Assembly: GCA_913046125.1 (NCBI GenBank)
Contig: CAJWRL010000058.1
Coordinates: 1 to 5,192, forward strand
Direction: 5' to 3'
Origin: an uncultured Gammaproteobacteria bacterium
Lineage (GTDB): Bacteria; Pseudomonadota; Gammaproteobacteria; GCA-002705445; GCA-002716945
Length of the DNA: 5,192 bases
Shown: piece by piece, positions 1 to 5,192 of the stretch
Layout of the letters: the number at the start of each line of letters is the position of its first letter
Position numbering within the stretch: the first letter of the stretch is position 1
Made by a program: the position numbers and the translations under genes
The notes under the pieces: generated by a model
The model's input: the letters and a program-made list of their open reading frames with translations, nothing else
Databases searched by the model: none
Told to the model about the DNA's origin: nothing

Positions 1-2620
1 AATCTAGCGACATGTTTGATGCGAAAGCCATTTCTATTAACGTTGTAATGAGACCACCGTCTGATCTATCATGATACGCATTCAAAACATTTTTTCTTAC
101 TAGTTCTTGAGAAAGTTTATAGTAACTCAATAAATCATCAAGCTTGTTAATGTTTGGTGATTCATGGTTAGTGTAAGATAGAGTCTGGTCAAGTCCTGAT
201 CCACCCATTCTGTCTTTCCCTCTCCCCAGGTCAACCAAAAATAATTGTGATTCTTTATTTGTATACGGTGTAACATATTCATCAACATCATCTATGGATA
301 CAAATGCTGAAAGTATTAAGCTTAGTGGACTCTTAACTTCATTAGAATTATTTTTACCCCACTTTGTTGACATTGATAATGAGTCTTTGCCAACTGGAAT
401 AACTATATTACTTTTCCTACAAATTTGAGATAGTCTTTCAACGCCTTGATATAAATTGAAAAGTTCTTTTTTGTCCGATGAATTAGCCATCCAATTTGCA
501 GATAGCTTAATTTTACTAATGTCTCCAATGTATACAGAAGATAGATTTGTGATAATCTCACCGAACGCCATCTCTACCGAGTTAGTTGCGCTTATCGATG
601 CGATATTTGGTTTTTCACCCATTGTTAATGCTTGTCCTGAAGAAGAGTTGATATCGGTTTTAGTGATAGAAAAGTTTGATACAGGAACTTGATTTGGACC
701 TATTAATTGATCGCGAGCTACTAAACCAGATACTGATCTATCTCCTATAGTTACCAAAAAACCTTTGTCTGAAACAGAAGGCAATTGAAGGACATTTTTT
801 ATACATAATGATAGCGATGGATAATCAAAATCATCAGAGGTACCAGTCGAAATATATTTACTAATCTTAATCGGAGCTATGGGCGGTTTGCCTAGTAAAT
901 ATTTCATAGATATGTCTATTGGTACTTCTGATCCGTGCATTACTTTTAGCTGTTTTTTTGAGGTTACAGAACCTATTACATACATGGGGCAATTTTCTCG
1001 TGTACATATATTCTGTAATTCAACTAAATCCTTTTCTCTGATTATTATCACGTATCTCTCTTGGGACTCATTACACCATATCTCTAACGAAGACATGCTC
1101 TCTTCTGCGTTAGTAACATTATCAAGAGAAATGATCGCACCCATTCCAAAGTCATTGACTATCTCCGGAACTGCATTACATAACCCTCCTGCACCAATAT
1201 CATGAATACTGACTATAGGATTATCTTTTTGATAAGTACAAGCATTTATAACTTCCTGACATCGTCTTTGAATTTCTGCATTGTCTCGTTGTACAGATGC
1301 AAAATCTAAAGCTTCAGAGCTTGATCCTGATTGCATTGACGAGGCTGCTCCACCACCTATACCAATTCTGAATGACGGGCCACCAAGAATTACTATTAAA
1401 TCACCATTGCGTAAAGTATTTTTAGCTGTATGTTTATTGTTAATTGACCCGATTCCCCCAGCAATCATAATTGGTTTATGATATCCAAGTTTTACTAATG
1501 ATGAGTGTTTGTTTGTATTCTGTTCAAAGGTTCTGAAGAAGCCAAAAATGTTCGGCCTTCCGAACTCATTGTTGTATCTTGCAGCACCTATAGGGGCATC
1601 AATTATTATTTCATATGATGTTTTAATTCTTGAAGGATATGAAGAAGAATTCATCTCCCATTTTTTCTTATATTTAGGAATATTTAAATTTGATAGAGTG
1701 TATCCACAAAATCCTACTTTAGGTAATGAGCCTCTTCCTGTAGCGCCCTCATCTCTAATCTCACCACCGGAACCTGTTGCTGCCCCAGAATAGGGAGATA
1801 TTGCAGTTGGATGATTATGAGTTTCTGCTTTGATAATATAATTTTCAGGTGATTTAATATTTTTATATTTTAAGTCTTTAGTTATTATCAACTCATTAAT
1901 TGTTTTGCCTTTTATTATGGAAGAATTGTCTTTGTATGCAGATATTACATCATGGTTATTTCTATAGGTTGATTTGATCATGGCGAATAGATTTTTATTT
2001 TTTTTCTTTCCCTCAATAAAAAATTCTGAATTAAATATTTTATGCCTACAGTGCTCAGAATTGATTTGTGAAAACATCATTAATTCAACATCCGTCGGAT
2101 TCCTCTTCAGTACTTTGTAAATCCCTACAAGATAATCAATTTCTGAATTACTCATTGCCAAACCCATATCTATATTTGCAGTTTTTATCTTATTAAGAGG
2201 TATCGTCTTATGTGATTGCTTCTTGTATGTCTTTTTTGAATTTAAATATTTTTTAATATCTGACAAAGATGGCAAAAAGGCTTCAGTCATCTGATCGTAG
2301 TCAAAATTATACTTGTTTTTATTTTTTGGTAGCTCGTAAAGTTTAAACCTCTCAATTTGATATGCTGTATAGCTTAAGCAAGAGTCAAGGATATCTTTGG
2401 TTTTACTTGACCAGGGAGAATTAGAGCCAGATCTGTAAGTTATAGCGCAATATGAAAAGTCTGCGTTGAAAAGTTTCTCTACATATTTAGCATCAAGGAC
2501 CTTTGAGAATTTTATCAAGCGGTCTCTAGTGAGAGATTCAAGGGAAATCACTCGGAATACGTCATACTGCTTGATATTTTTTTGCTTGTTTGAGTGATTT
2601 TTTGTAAAGAAATATTGCAT
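1..2620 (-). CDS. purL: Phosphoribosylformylglycinamidine synthase (FGAM synthase), large single-chain type, C-terminus cut off by window edge
   Basis: Cytosolic enzyme of purine synthesis: converts formylglycinamide ribonucleotide to the amidine using ATP and glutamine. The frame is open from the ATG at 2620 to the window edge (873 codons; the E. coli protein has about 1295 residues). An N-terminal PurS-like part (about 1-140, with SPWSSK near 70) is followed by the synthase region. NSEHCRHK is at 187-194, KAETHNHPTAISP from 264, GGGAASSM at 422-429, IHDIGAGGL at 472-480, WCNESQER at 515-522, TIGDRS at 624-629, PVGKDSLSM at 742-750 and YHDRSDGGL at 849-857. The rest of the second synthase half and the Cys-His-Glu glutaminase domain lie outside. 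The start is fixed: the same frame has a stop at 2666-2668 and no other ATG, GTG or TTG in between. The Shine-Dalgarno is poor (only AGAAAG touching the ATG). Codons are very A/T-rich and the N-terminal region is lysine-rich and diverged. No frameshift was found on codon-by-codon reading. Divergent from ssrA. Confidence 0.97.
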   Translation of the reverse strand, partial: MQYFFTKNHSNKQKNIKQYDVFRVISLESLTRDRLIKFSKVLDAKYVEKLFNADFSYCAITYRSGSNSPWSSKTKDILDSCLSYTAYQIERFKLYELPKNKNKYNFDYDQMTEAFLPSLSDIKKYLNSKKTYKKQSHKTIPLNKIKTANIDMGLAMSNSEIDYLVGIYKVLKRNPTDVELMMFSQINSEHCRHKIFNSEFFIEGKKKNKNLFAMIKSTYRNNHDVISAYKDNSSIIKGKTINELIITKDLKYKNIKSPENYIIKAETHNHPTAISPYSGAATGSGGEIRDEGATGRGSLPKVGFCGYTLSNLNIPKYKKKWEMNSSSYPSRIKTSYEIIIDAPIGAARYNNEFGRPNIFGFFRTFEQNTNKHSSLVKLGYHKPIMIAGGIGSINNKHTAKNTLRNGDLIVILGGPSFRIGIGGGAASSMQSGSSSEALDFASVQRDNAEIQRRCQEVINACTYQKDNPIVSIHDIGAGGLCNAVPEIVNDFGMGAIISLDNVTNAEESMSSLEIWCNESQERYVIIIREKDLVELQNICTRENCPMYVIGSVTSKKQLKVMHGSEVPIDISMKYLLGKPPIAPIKISKYISTGTSDDFDYPSLSLCIKNVLQLPSVSDKGFLVTIGDRSVSGLVARDQLIGPNQVPVSNFSITKTDINSSSGQALTMGEKPNIASISATNSVEMAFGEIITNLSSVYIGDISKIKLSANWMANSSDKKELFNLYQGVERLSQICRKSNIVIPVGKDSLSMSTKWGKNNSNEVKSPLSLILSAFVSIDDVDEYVTPYTNKESQLFLVDLGRGKDRMGGSGLDQTLSYTNHESPNINKLDDLLSYYKLSQELVRKNVLNAYHDRSDGGLITTLIEMAFASNMSLD

Positions 2621-2689
2621 CTTTCTGTATGAATATAGTAATACAATTTGATTGTTTTTTCTAAATTATGTATAAATAGGCTATCTCAA
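2621..2689. promoter_or_regulatory. Divergent purL / ssrA intergenic region
   Basis: These 69 bp must hold the 5' control regions of both purL (minus) and ssrA (plus). The ssrA promoter is clear and listed separately. For purL, the best minus-strand match is TAGAAA (2663-2658), 17 bp, then TACTAT (2640-2635), each only 4 of 6 to consensus, so the purL promoter is unresolved and could lie inside ssrA. I did not recognise a PurR operator. Confidence 0.5.
2648..2676 (+). promoter_or_regulatory. Sigma70-type promoter of ssrA
   Basis: TTGATT at 2648-2653 (-35), a 17-bp spacer, and TATAAA at 2671-2676 (-10). Each hexamer is close to consensus and the spacing is optimal. Transcription would begin near 2683, leaving a leader of about 7 nt ahead of the mature tmRNA 5' end at 2690, to be removed by RNase P as for other tmRNA precursors. 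Confidence 0.7.
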
Positions 2690-3033
2690 GGGGGCGACCG
2701 GCTTCGACGTGGGTTGCGACACCGGAGGTGCATGTCGAGCTGATAGTAACTCGTAAAACTGCTGTAAAATATATAAACGCTGAAAATAAACCTTTAGCTC
2801 TAGCAGCCTAACTGCCGCTAGCCTCTCTTAGAGTAGGCTTATATGCTCTAAACAGAGGTCATAATGATAAGATCGTAGTCCATAAGCTTGTTAATGGGCT
2901 ATTAAATTTAAACAAGCTAGTAGTTATGTAGGTTGTCTTTAACCAGCATACCTGCAAAATTTAATTAAAGACTATGCATGTAGTACCAATGGCCGAGTGC
3001 TCTCGGACGGGGGTTCGATTCCCCCCGCCTCCA
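2690..3033 (+). ncRNA. ssrA: Transfer-messenger RNA (tmRNA), one-piece form
   Basis: tmRNA enters stalled ribosomes as an alanyl-tRNA mimic with SmpB, then serves as a short message adding a degradation tag. The 5' GGGGGCG (2690-2696) pairs with CGCCUCC (3026-3032), including a G-U at the third pair, which is the alanyl-tRNA synthetase identity element. A 3033 is the discriminator. The T arm is a five-pair G/C stem around UUCGAUU (3009-3025). Conserved tmRNA strings flank the core: GGCUUCGACG near the 5' end, GGUGCAUGUCGAG before pseudoknot 1, and UAAAGAC plus GCAUGUAGUACC before the T arm. Inner helices include 2885-2892 with 2911-2918. Both tRNA halves are in normal order, so this is not the permuted two-piece form of alphaproteobacteria. 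The genome reads CTT after the discriminator, so CCA must be added enzymatically. No terminator hairpin follows. Confidence 0.96.
2779..2811 (+). other. tmRNA tag reading frame, predicted peptide AENKPLALAA
   Basis: The open stretch inside ssrA ends GCT-CTA-GCA-GCC-TAA, giving the LALAA end that ClpXP and related proteases recognise as ALAA. The resume codon is inferred to be GCT at 2779. It is preceded by ATAAAC, matching the E. coli context AUAGUC with A at -4 and U at -5, it codes for alanine as usual, and it gives a 10-residue tag like E. coli ANDENYALAA. It lies 25 nt after the CTCG that closes pseudoknot 1 (2750-2753), against about 22 nt in E. coli. The frame is open further upstream (GCT at 2761), so a longer tag of up to 16 residues cannot be fully excluded. 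The C-terminal end is certain in either case. Confidence 0.75.
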
Positions 3034-3044
3034 CTTAATAAATA

Positions 3045-3053
3045 TGTTATAAT
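3045..3053 (+). promoter_or_regulatory. Extended -10 promoter for the 3061-3680 gene pair
   Basis: TGTTATAAT is a perfect TATAAT (3048-3053) preceded by the TGn extension (3045-3047). No -35 match is needed or seen; that position lies in the GC-rich tmRNA 3' end. The predicted start of transcription, about 7 nt after the hexamer, is 3060 plus or minus 1, essentially at the first codon of the next gene, so the mRNA would be leaderless or nearly so. Confidence 0.5.
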
Positions 3054-3060
3054 TAGTTAA

Positions 3061-3348
3061 ATGATGTTTATGGATAAACTAAAAAAATTATTTAGAGTGT
3101 CTTCCACATATCAGCTTATAGTTGTTTTTATAGTATTTGGAATTACTGGCTCTCTATCTTTAGTTATTTCTGATTATATTTCTGGATTGTTTAATTTGGA
3201 TAGCATTATATTATCAATATTATTTGTACTAATGATTTATCAAGTTTTATTGATCATAATTGGTACACTATTTGGTGAGTTTGATTATTTTTGGGAGATG
3301 GAAAAAAAGATAATCTCAAGGTTCAAATTCAAGAAAAACATTAATTGA
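3061..3348 (+). CDS. Small two-helix inner-membrane protein, DUF6787-like
   Basis: A 95-residue protein with a basic N-terminus (K6, K8, K9, R12), two hydrophobic helices (about 19-37 and 49-71) and a charged C-terminal tail, so probably both ends are cytoplasmic. The stretch YQVLLIIIGTLFGEF (60-74) followed by FWEMEKK (77-83) and the GITGS in helix 1 (27-31) recall the DUF6787 family of short membrane proteins that I know chiefly from Bacteroidota. That match is from memory and the function is unknown. Possible ATG starts are 3061, 3064 and 3070. None has a Shine-Dalgarno, and the -10 element just upstream suggests a leaderless message, favouring 3061 or 3064. The next gene follows after 29 bp on the same strand with no terminator between, so the two are probably cotranscribed. 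The hydrophobic pattern and homology feel make it a real gene. Confidence 0.8.
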   Translation: MMFMDKLKKLFRVSSTYQLIVVFIVFGITGSLSLVISDYISGLFNLDSIILSILFVLMIYQVLLIIIGTLFGEFDYFWEMEKKIISRFKFKKNIN

Positions 3349-3362
3349 CTTATTTGAGATTT

Positions 3363-3367
3363 AGGAG
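3363..3367 (+). promoter_or_regulatory. Ribosome binding site AGGAG of the IsdG-like gene
   Basis: AGGAG lies 10 nt before the ATG at 3378 and fixes that start over the in-frame ATG at 3390. It is the only strong Shine-Dalgarno visible in the window, in contrast to purL and the membrane-protein gene. Confidence 0.75.
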
Positions 3368-3377
3368 TTTGAAGTAA

Positions 3378-3680
3378 ATGTACATTGCAATGAATAGATT
3401 TAGAATTGTTCTTGGTAGAGAAAATGAATTCGAGAGTATTTGGAAAAATAGGGATACACATTTGGAAAATGTTCCTGGGTTTATTAACTTTAACTTAGTA
3501 AAAGGCGAAACAGATAAAGAATGTACATTGTATGCATCTCACAGTACTTGGAATAGTCAAGATGACTTTATTAATTGGACAAAATCAGAAGCTTTTAAGT
3601 TAGCACATAAAAATGCAGGCCAACATAAAGATATTTATATAGGACATCCTGTTTTTGAGGGATTTAATGTAGTAGTTTAG
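3378..3680 (+). CDS. Antibiotic-biosynthesis-monooxygenase (ABM) fold protein, probable IsdG-type heme-degrading monooxygenase
   Basis: A 100-residue single-domain protein, the normal size for dimeric ferredoxin-like ABM proteins, with no signal peptide, so cytosolic. The opening beta strand (MYIAMNRFRIV), the VPGF turn at 32-35 and the F-x-x-W motif at 64-67 are typical. It has Asn6, Trp67 and His77, almost exactly where S. aureus IsdG has its catalytic Asn7, Trp67 and His77 (His being the heme ligand). Family members open the heme ring and release iron; the product (biliverdin, staphylobilin or mycobilin type) cannot be told from sequence. The start at 3378 is supported by AGGAG and by the need to keep Asn6 in strand 1. 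It is probably cotranscribed with the membrane gene 29 bp upstream. No Fur box or heme transporter is visible. It might instead be an ABM protein of other function, but the full triad makes the heme role the best guess. Confidence 0.88.
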   Translation: MYIAMNRFRIVLGRENEFESIWKNRDTHLENVPGFINFNLVKGETDKECTLYASHSTWNSQDDFINWTKSEAFKLAHKNAGQHKDIYIGHPVFEGFNVVV

Positions 3681-3735
3681 ATGTTTCAGATAAAACTAAC
3701 AGCTCCAAGAGACAAATCCGCATTTTATTCCTACT

Positions 3736-3782
3736 AAAAAATAGATGAATACTATTACAAAAACAATAGAATTCATGATTTT
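3736..3782. terminator. Possible bidirectional intrinsic terminator between convergent genes
   Basis: ATGAAT-a-CTATT (3745-3756) pairs with AATAG-a-ATTCAT (3765-3776): 11 pairs with one A/A mismatch and an 8-nt loop. Six A bases on the left (3736-3741, a U-run on the minus transcript) and four T bases on the right (3779-3782) flank it, so it could serve both the IsdG-like gene and pntB. The stem has only two G-C pairs, so it is weak for a classical terminator. Apart from it I see nothing else in 3681-3800. Confidence 0.45.
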
Positions 3783-3800
3783 ATAGTAATTATTCAAAGG

Positions 3801-5192
3801 CTAATTATTTAGAGTTAAAACTTGTGATAAAGATTCTTTCGCATCACCAAATAGCATTCTTGTATTATCTTTAAAGAAGAGTGGATTTTCAACTCCAGCA
3901 TAACCAGTAGACATGCCTCTTTTCATGACTACAGTATATGTCCCTCTCCAACACTCTATTACCGGCATTCCAGCTATTGGGCTATTTGGATCCTCAAGAG
4001 CTGATGGGTTAACAATATCGTTAGCACCAATCACGATTGATAAGTCAATGTTGTCAAAATCATCATTGACCTCCTCCATTTCATAAACAATATCATATGG
4101 AATTTGTGCTTCTGCTAAAAGTACGTTCATATGACCTGGCATTCTTCCTGCAACAGGATGGATGACAAATATTACTTCTATATCTTTTGTTTTGAGAATA
4201 TTTATTATTTCATTTACTACAAATTGAGCTTGAGCTACAGCCATACCATATCCGGGAATGATTGCAATTTTTTTTGATGAGGTAATCATATTTTTAAATT
4301 CATCTATATCAATTGCTTGAACCTCGCCTTGATCTGTATTCGCAGTCGCAACTGTAGTAGACTCAGTTCCAAAACCACCAGCAATGACTGATATAAAACT
4401 TCTATTCATTGCTCTGCACATAATATAGCTCAGTATTGCTCCGCTGCTCCCTACTAGTGCTCCCACAACAATTAGTAAATCATTGCTTAGCATAAAGCCT
4501 GTTGCTGATGCTGCCCATCCAGAATAGGAATTTAGCATTGATACTACAACTGGCATATCTGCACCTCCGATAGAAGCAACTAAGTGTATGCCAAAAAAGA
4601 AGGATATAGCTAACATTATTGCTAGTGGCAAATAAGCATTTTCTATGGATGCAGACGATACAAAGCTATGACCAAAGTAAATTATAGCGAGTATCATAAT
4701 AAGATTTAGATAATGCTTTGCAGGTAACATTAATGGATTGCCAGAGAGTTTCCCGCTCAATTTACCGAAAGCGATTACAGAACCAGAAAATGTGACCATA
4801 CCTATAAAAATTCCTATGTAAATTTCTATAGAATGTATAGTCTTCTCAACACCTATGTAATCTTGTGTTGGATTTATAAAGTTCACAAGACCGACTAATA
4901 CTGCTGCCATTCCAACTAAACTATGTAATATCGCAACTAACTCAGGCATTTCAGTCATTTGAACTTTTTTTGATAGTATTAATCCAATAGAACCTCCTAG
5001 AAGGATTAAAATAATCAAAAGTCCATAATTACTTGATACCTGCGGCCCTAAAAAAGTTGCGATAACTGCAATAAGCATAGCACTTATCCCGTATAAATTT
5101 CCTCTCCTTGATGTTTCTTGATTACTGAGGCCACCAAGAGTTAAAATGAACATCACAGCAGAAACAATGTAAAGTGCTCTTACAACCTCCAT
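3801..5192 (-). CDS. pntB: NAD(P) transhydrogenase subunit beta, proton-translocating
   Basis: Inner-membrane subunit of transhydrogenase, which with PntA uses the proton-motive force to reduce NADP+ with NADH. At 463 residues it matches E. coli PntB (462) and aligns from the first helix (ALYIVSAVMF) to the end. Residues 1-275 are membrane domain dII with about nine hydrophobic helices; they include MTEMPELVAILHS (79-91), whose His90 matches the proton-path His91, and IGGADMPVVVSMLNSYSGWA (208-227). A hinge at about 276-305 leads to the NADP(H)-binding domain dIII: GYGMAVAQAQ (314-323), HPVAGRMPGHMNVLLAEA (345-362), GANDIVNP (389-396, Asp392), KRGMSTGYAG (424-433) and FGDAK near the end. Lys424, Arg425, Tyr431, His345 and Asp392 carry the same numbers as in E. 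coli. The ATG at 5192 is the last base triplet of the window, so its ribosome site is unseen, but the length supports it. pntA is expected just upstream, beyond the edge. Confidence 0.97.
   Translation of the reverse strand: MEVVRALYIVSAVMFILTLGGLSNQETSRRGNLYGISAMLIAVIATFLGPQVSSNYGLLIILILLGGSIGLILSKKVQMTEMPELVAILHSLVGMAAVLVGLVNFINPTQDYIGVEKTIHSIEIYIGIFIGMVTFSGSVIAFGKLSGKLSGNPLMLPAKHYLNLIMILAIIYFGHSFVSSASIENAYLPLAIMLAISFFFGIHLVASIGGADMPVVVSMLNSYSGWAASATGFMLSNDLLIVVGALVGSSGAILSYIMCRAMNRSFISVIAGGFGTESTTVATANTDQGEVQAIDIDEFKNMITSSKKIAIIPGYGMAVAQAQFVVNEIINILKTKDIEVIFVIHPVAGRMPGHMNVLLAEAQIPYDIVYEMEEVNDDFDNIDLSIVIGANDIVNPSALEDPNSPIAGMPVIECWRGTYTVVMKRGMSTGYAGVENPLFFKDNTRMLFGDAKESLSQVLTLNN

Noticed and set aside
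456..1793. Four plus-strand open frames (456-692, 879-1205, 1281-1481, 1509-1793)
   Set aside because: All lie antisense within the intact purL frame, whose translation matches FGAM synthase motifs throughout; they show no family features of their own.
2764..2811. Tag resuming at GTA 2764 or ATA 2773
   Set aside because: Non-alanine/glycine resume codons are unusual, and the E. coli-like context (ATAAAC, A at -4) points to GCT at 2779. Not fully excluded.
2885..2918. Inverted repeat AGCTTGTT / AACAAGCT as a terminator or mobile-element end
   Set aside because: It lies inside ssrA where tmRNA pseudoknot helices are expected and has no T-run after it.
2690..3033. A two-piece (permuted) tmRNA
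   Set aside because: The 5' acceptor strand and D-like part come first and the T arm and 3' acceptor last, in normal order.
3014..3060. Integration (att) site at the ssrA 3' end
   Set aside because: No integrase, no second copy of the ssrA 3' end downstream, and only two small genes before a housekeeping gene; no sign of an island.
3034..3060. Fur box controlling the IsdG-like gene
   Set aside because: The AT-rich stretch does not show the GATAAT-type inverted hexamers beyond what base composition would give by chance.
1..5192. CRISPR arrays, insertion sequences, direct-repeat arrays, tRNA genes other than the tmRNA ends
   Set aside because: None seen on reading both strands; nearly all bases are accounted for by the listed genes.

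Overview
This is an AT-rich window (about one third G+C, judged by eye) of ordinary bacterial chromosome. It carries three housekeeping genes (purL, the tmRNA gene ssrA, pntB) and a two-gene unit next to ssrA. The single-chain, gamma/beta-proteobacterial type of PurL, a one-piece tmRNA whose 10-residue tag has the length of the E. coli tag, and a PntB collinear with the E. coli protein down to the numbering of key residues all suggest a low-GC, compact-genome gammaproteobacterium. A marine SAR86-like lineage would fit, but that placement is inference. The small membrane gene resembles a family I associate mainly with Bacteroidota, so the assignment is not certain.

Layout. Positions 1-2620 (minus strand) hold the first 873 codons of purL; its C-terminal third, including the glutaminase domain, lies beyond the left edge. 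A 69-bp divergent intergenic region (2621-2689) separates it from ssrA on the plus strand (2690-3033). ssrA has a good sigma70-type promoter, and its encoded tag is probably AENKPLALAA. Only 27 bp later, behind an extended -10 element, begins a small two-helix membrane protein (3061-3348, DUF6787-like). It is followed after 29 bp by a 100-residue ABM-fold protein carrying the Asn/Trp/His triad of IsdG-type heme-degrading monooxygenases (3378-3680). The 120-bp convergent gap 3681-3800 contains an AT-rich hairpin that could terminate both strands. The rest (3801-5192, minus strand) is a full-length pntB, the beta subunit of the proton-translocating transhydrogenase; pntA would be expected beyond the right edge.

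The genes do not form one pathway. PurL makes purines, tmRNA rescues stalled ribosomes, and PntB supplies NADPH from the proton gradient. Only the membrane protein and the heme-monooxygenase-like protein look like an operon. I found no clearly new system. The points most worth a second look are that pair, its apparently leaderless promoter directly behind ssrA, and the tmRNA without an encoded CCA end.
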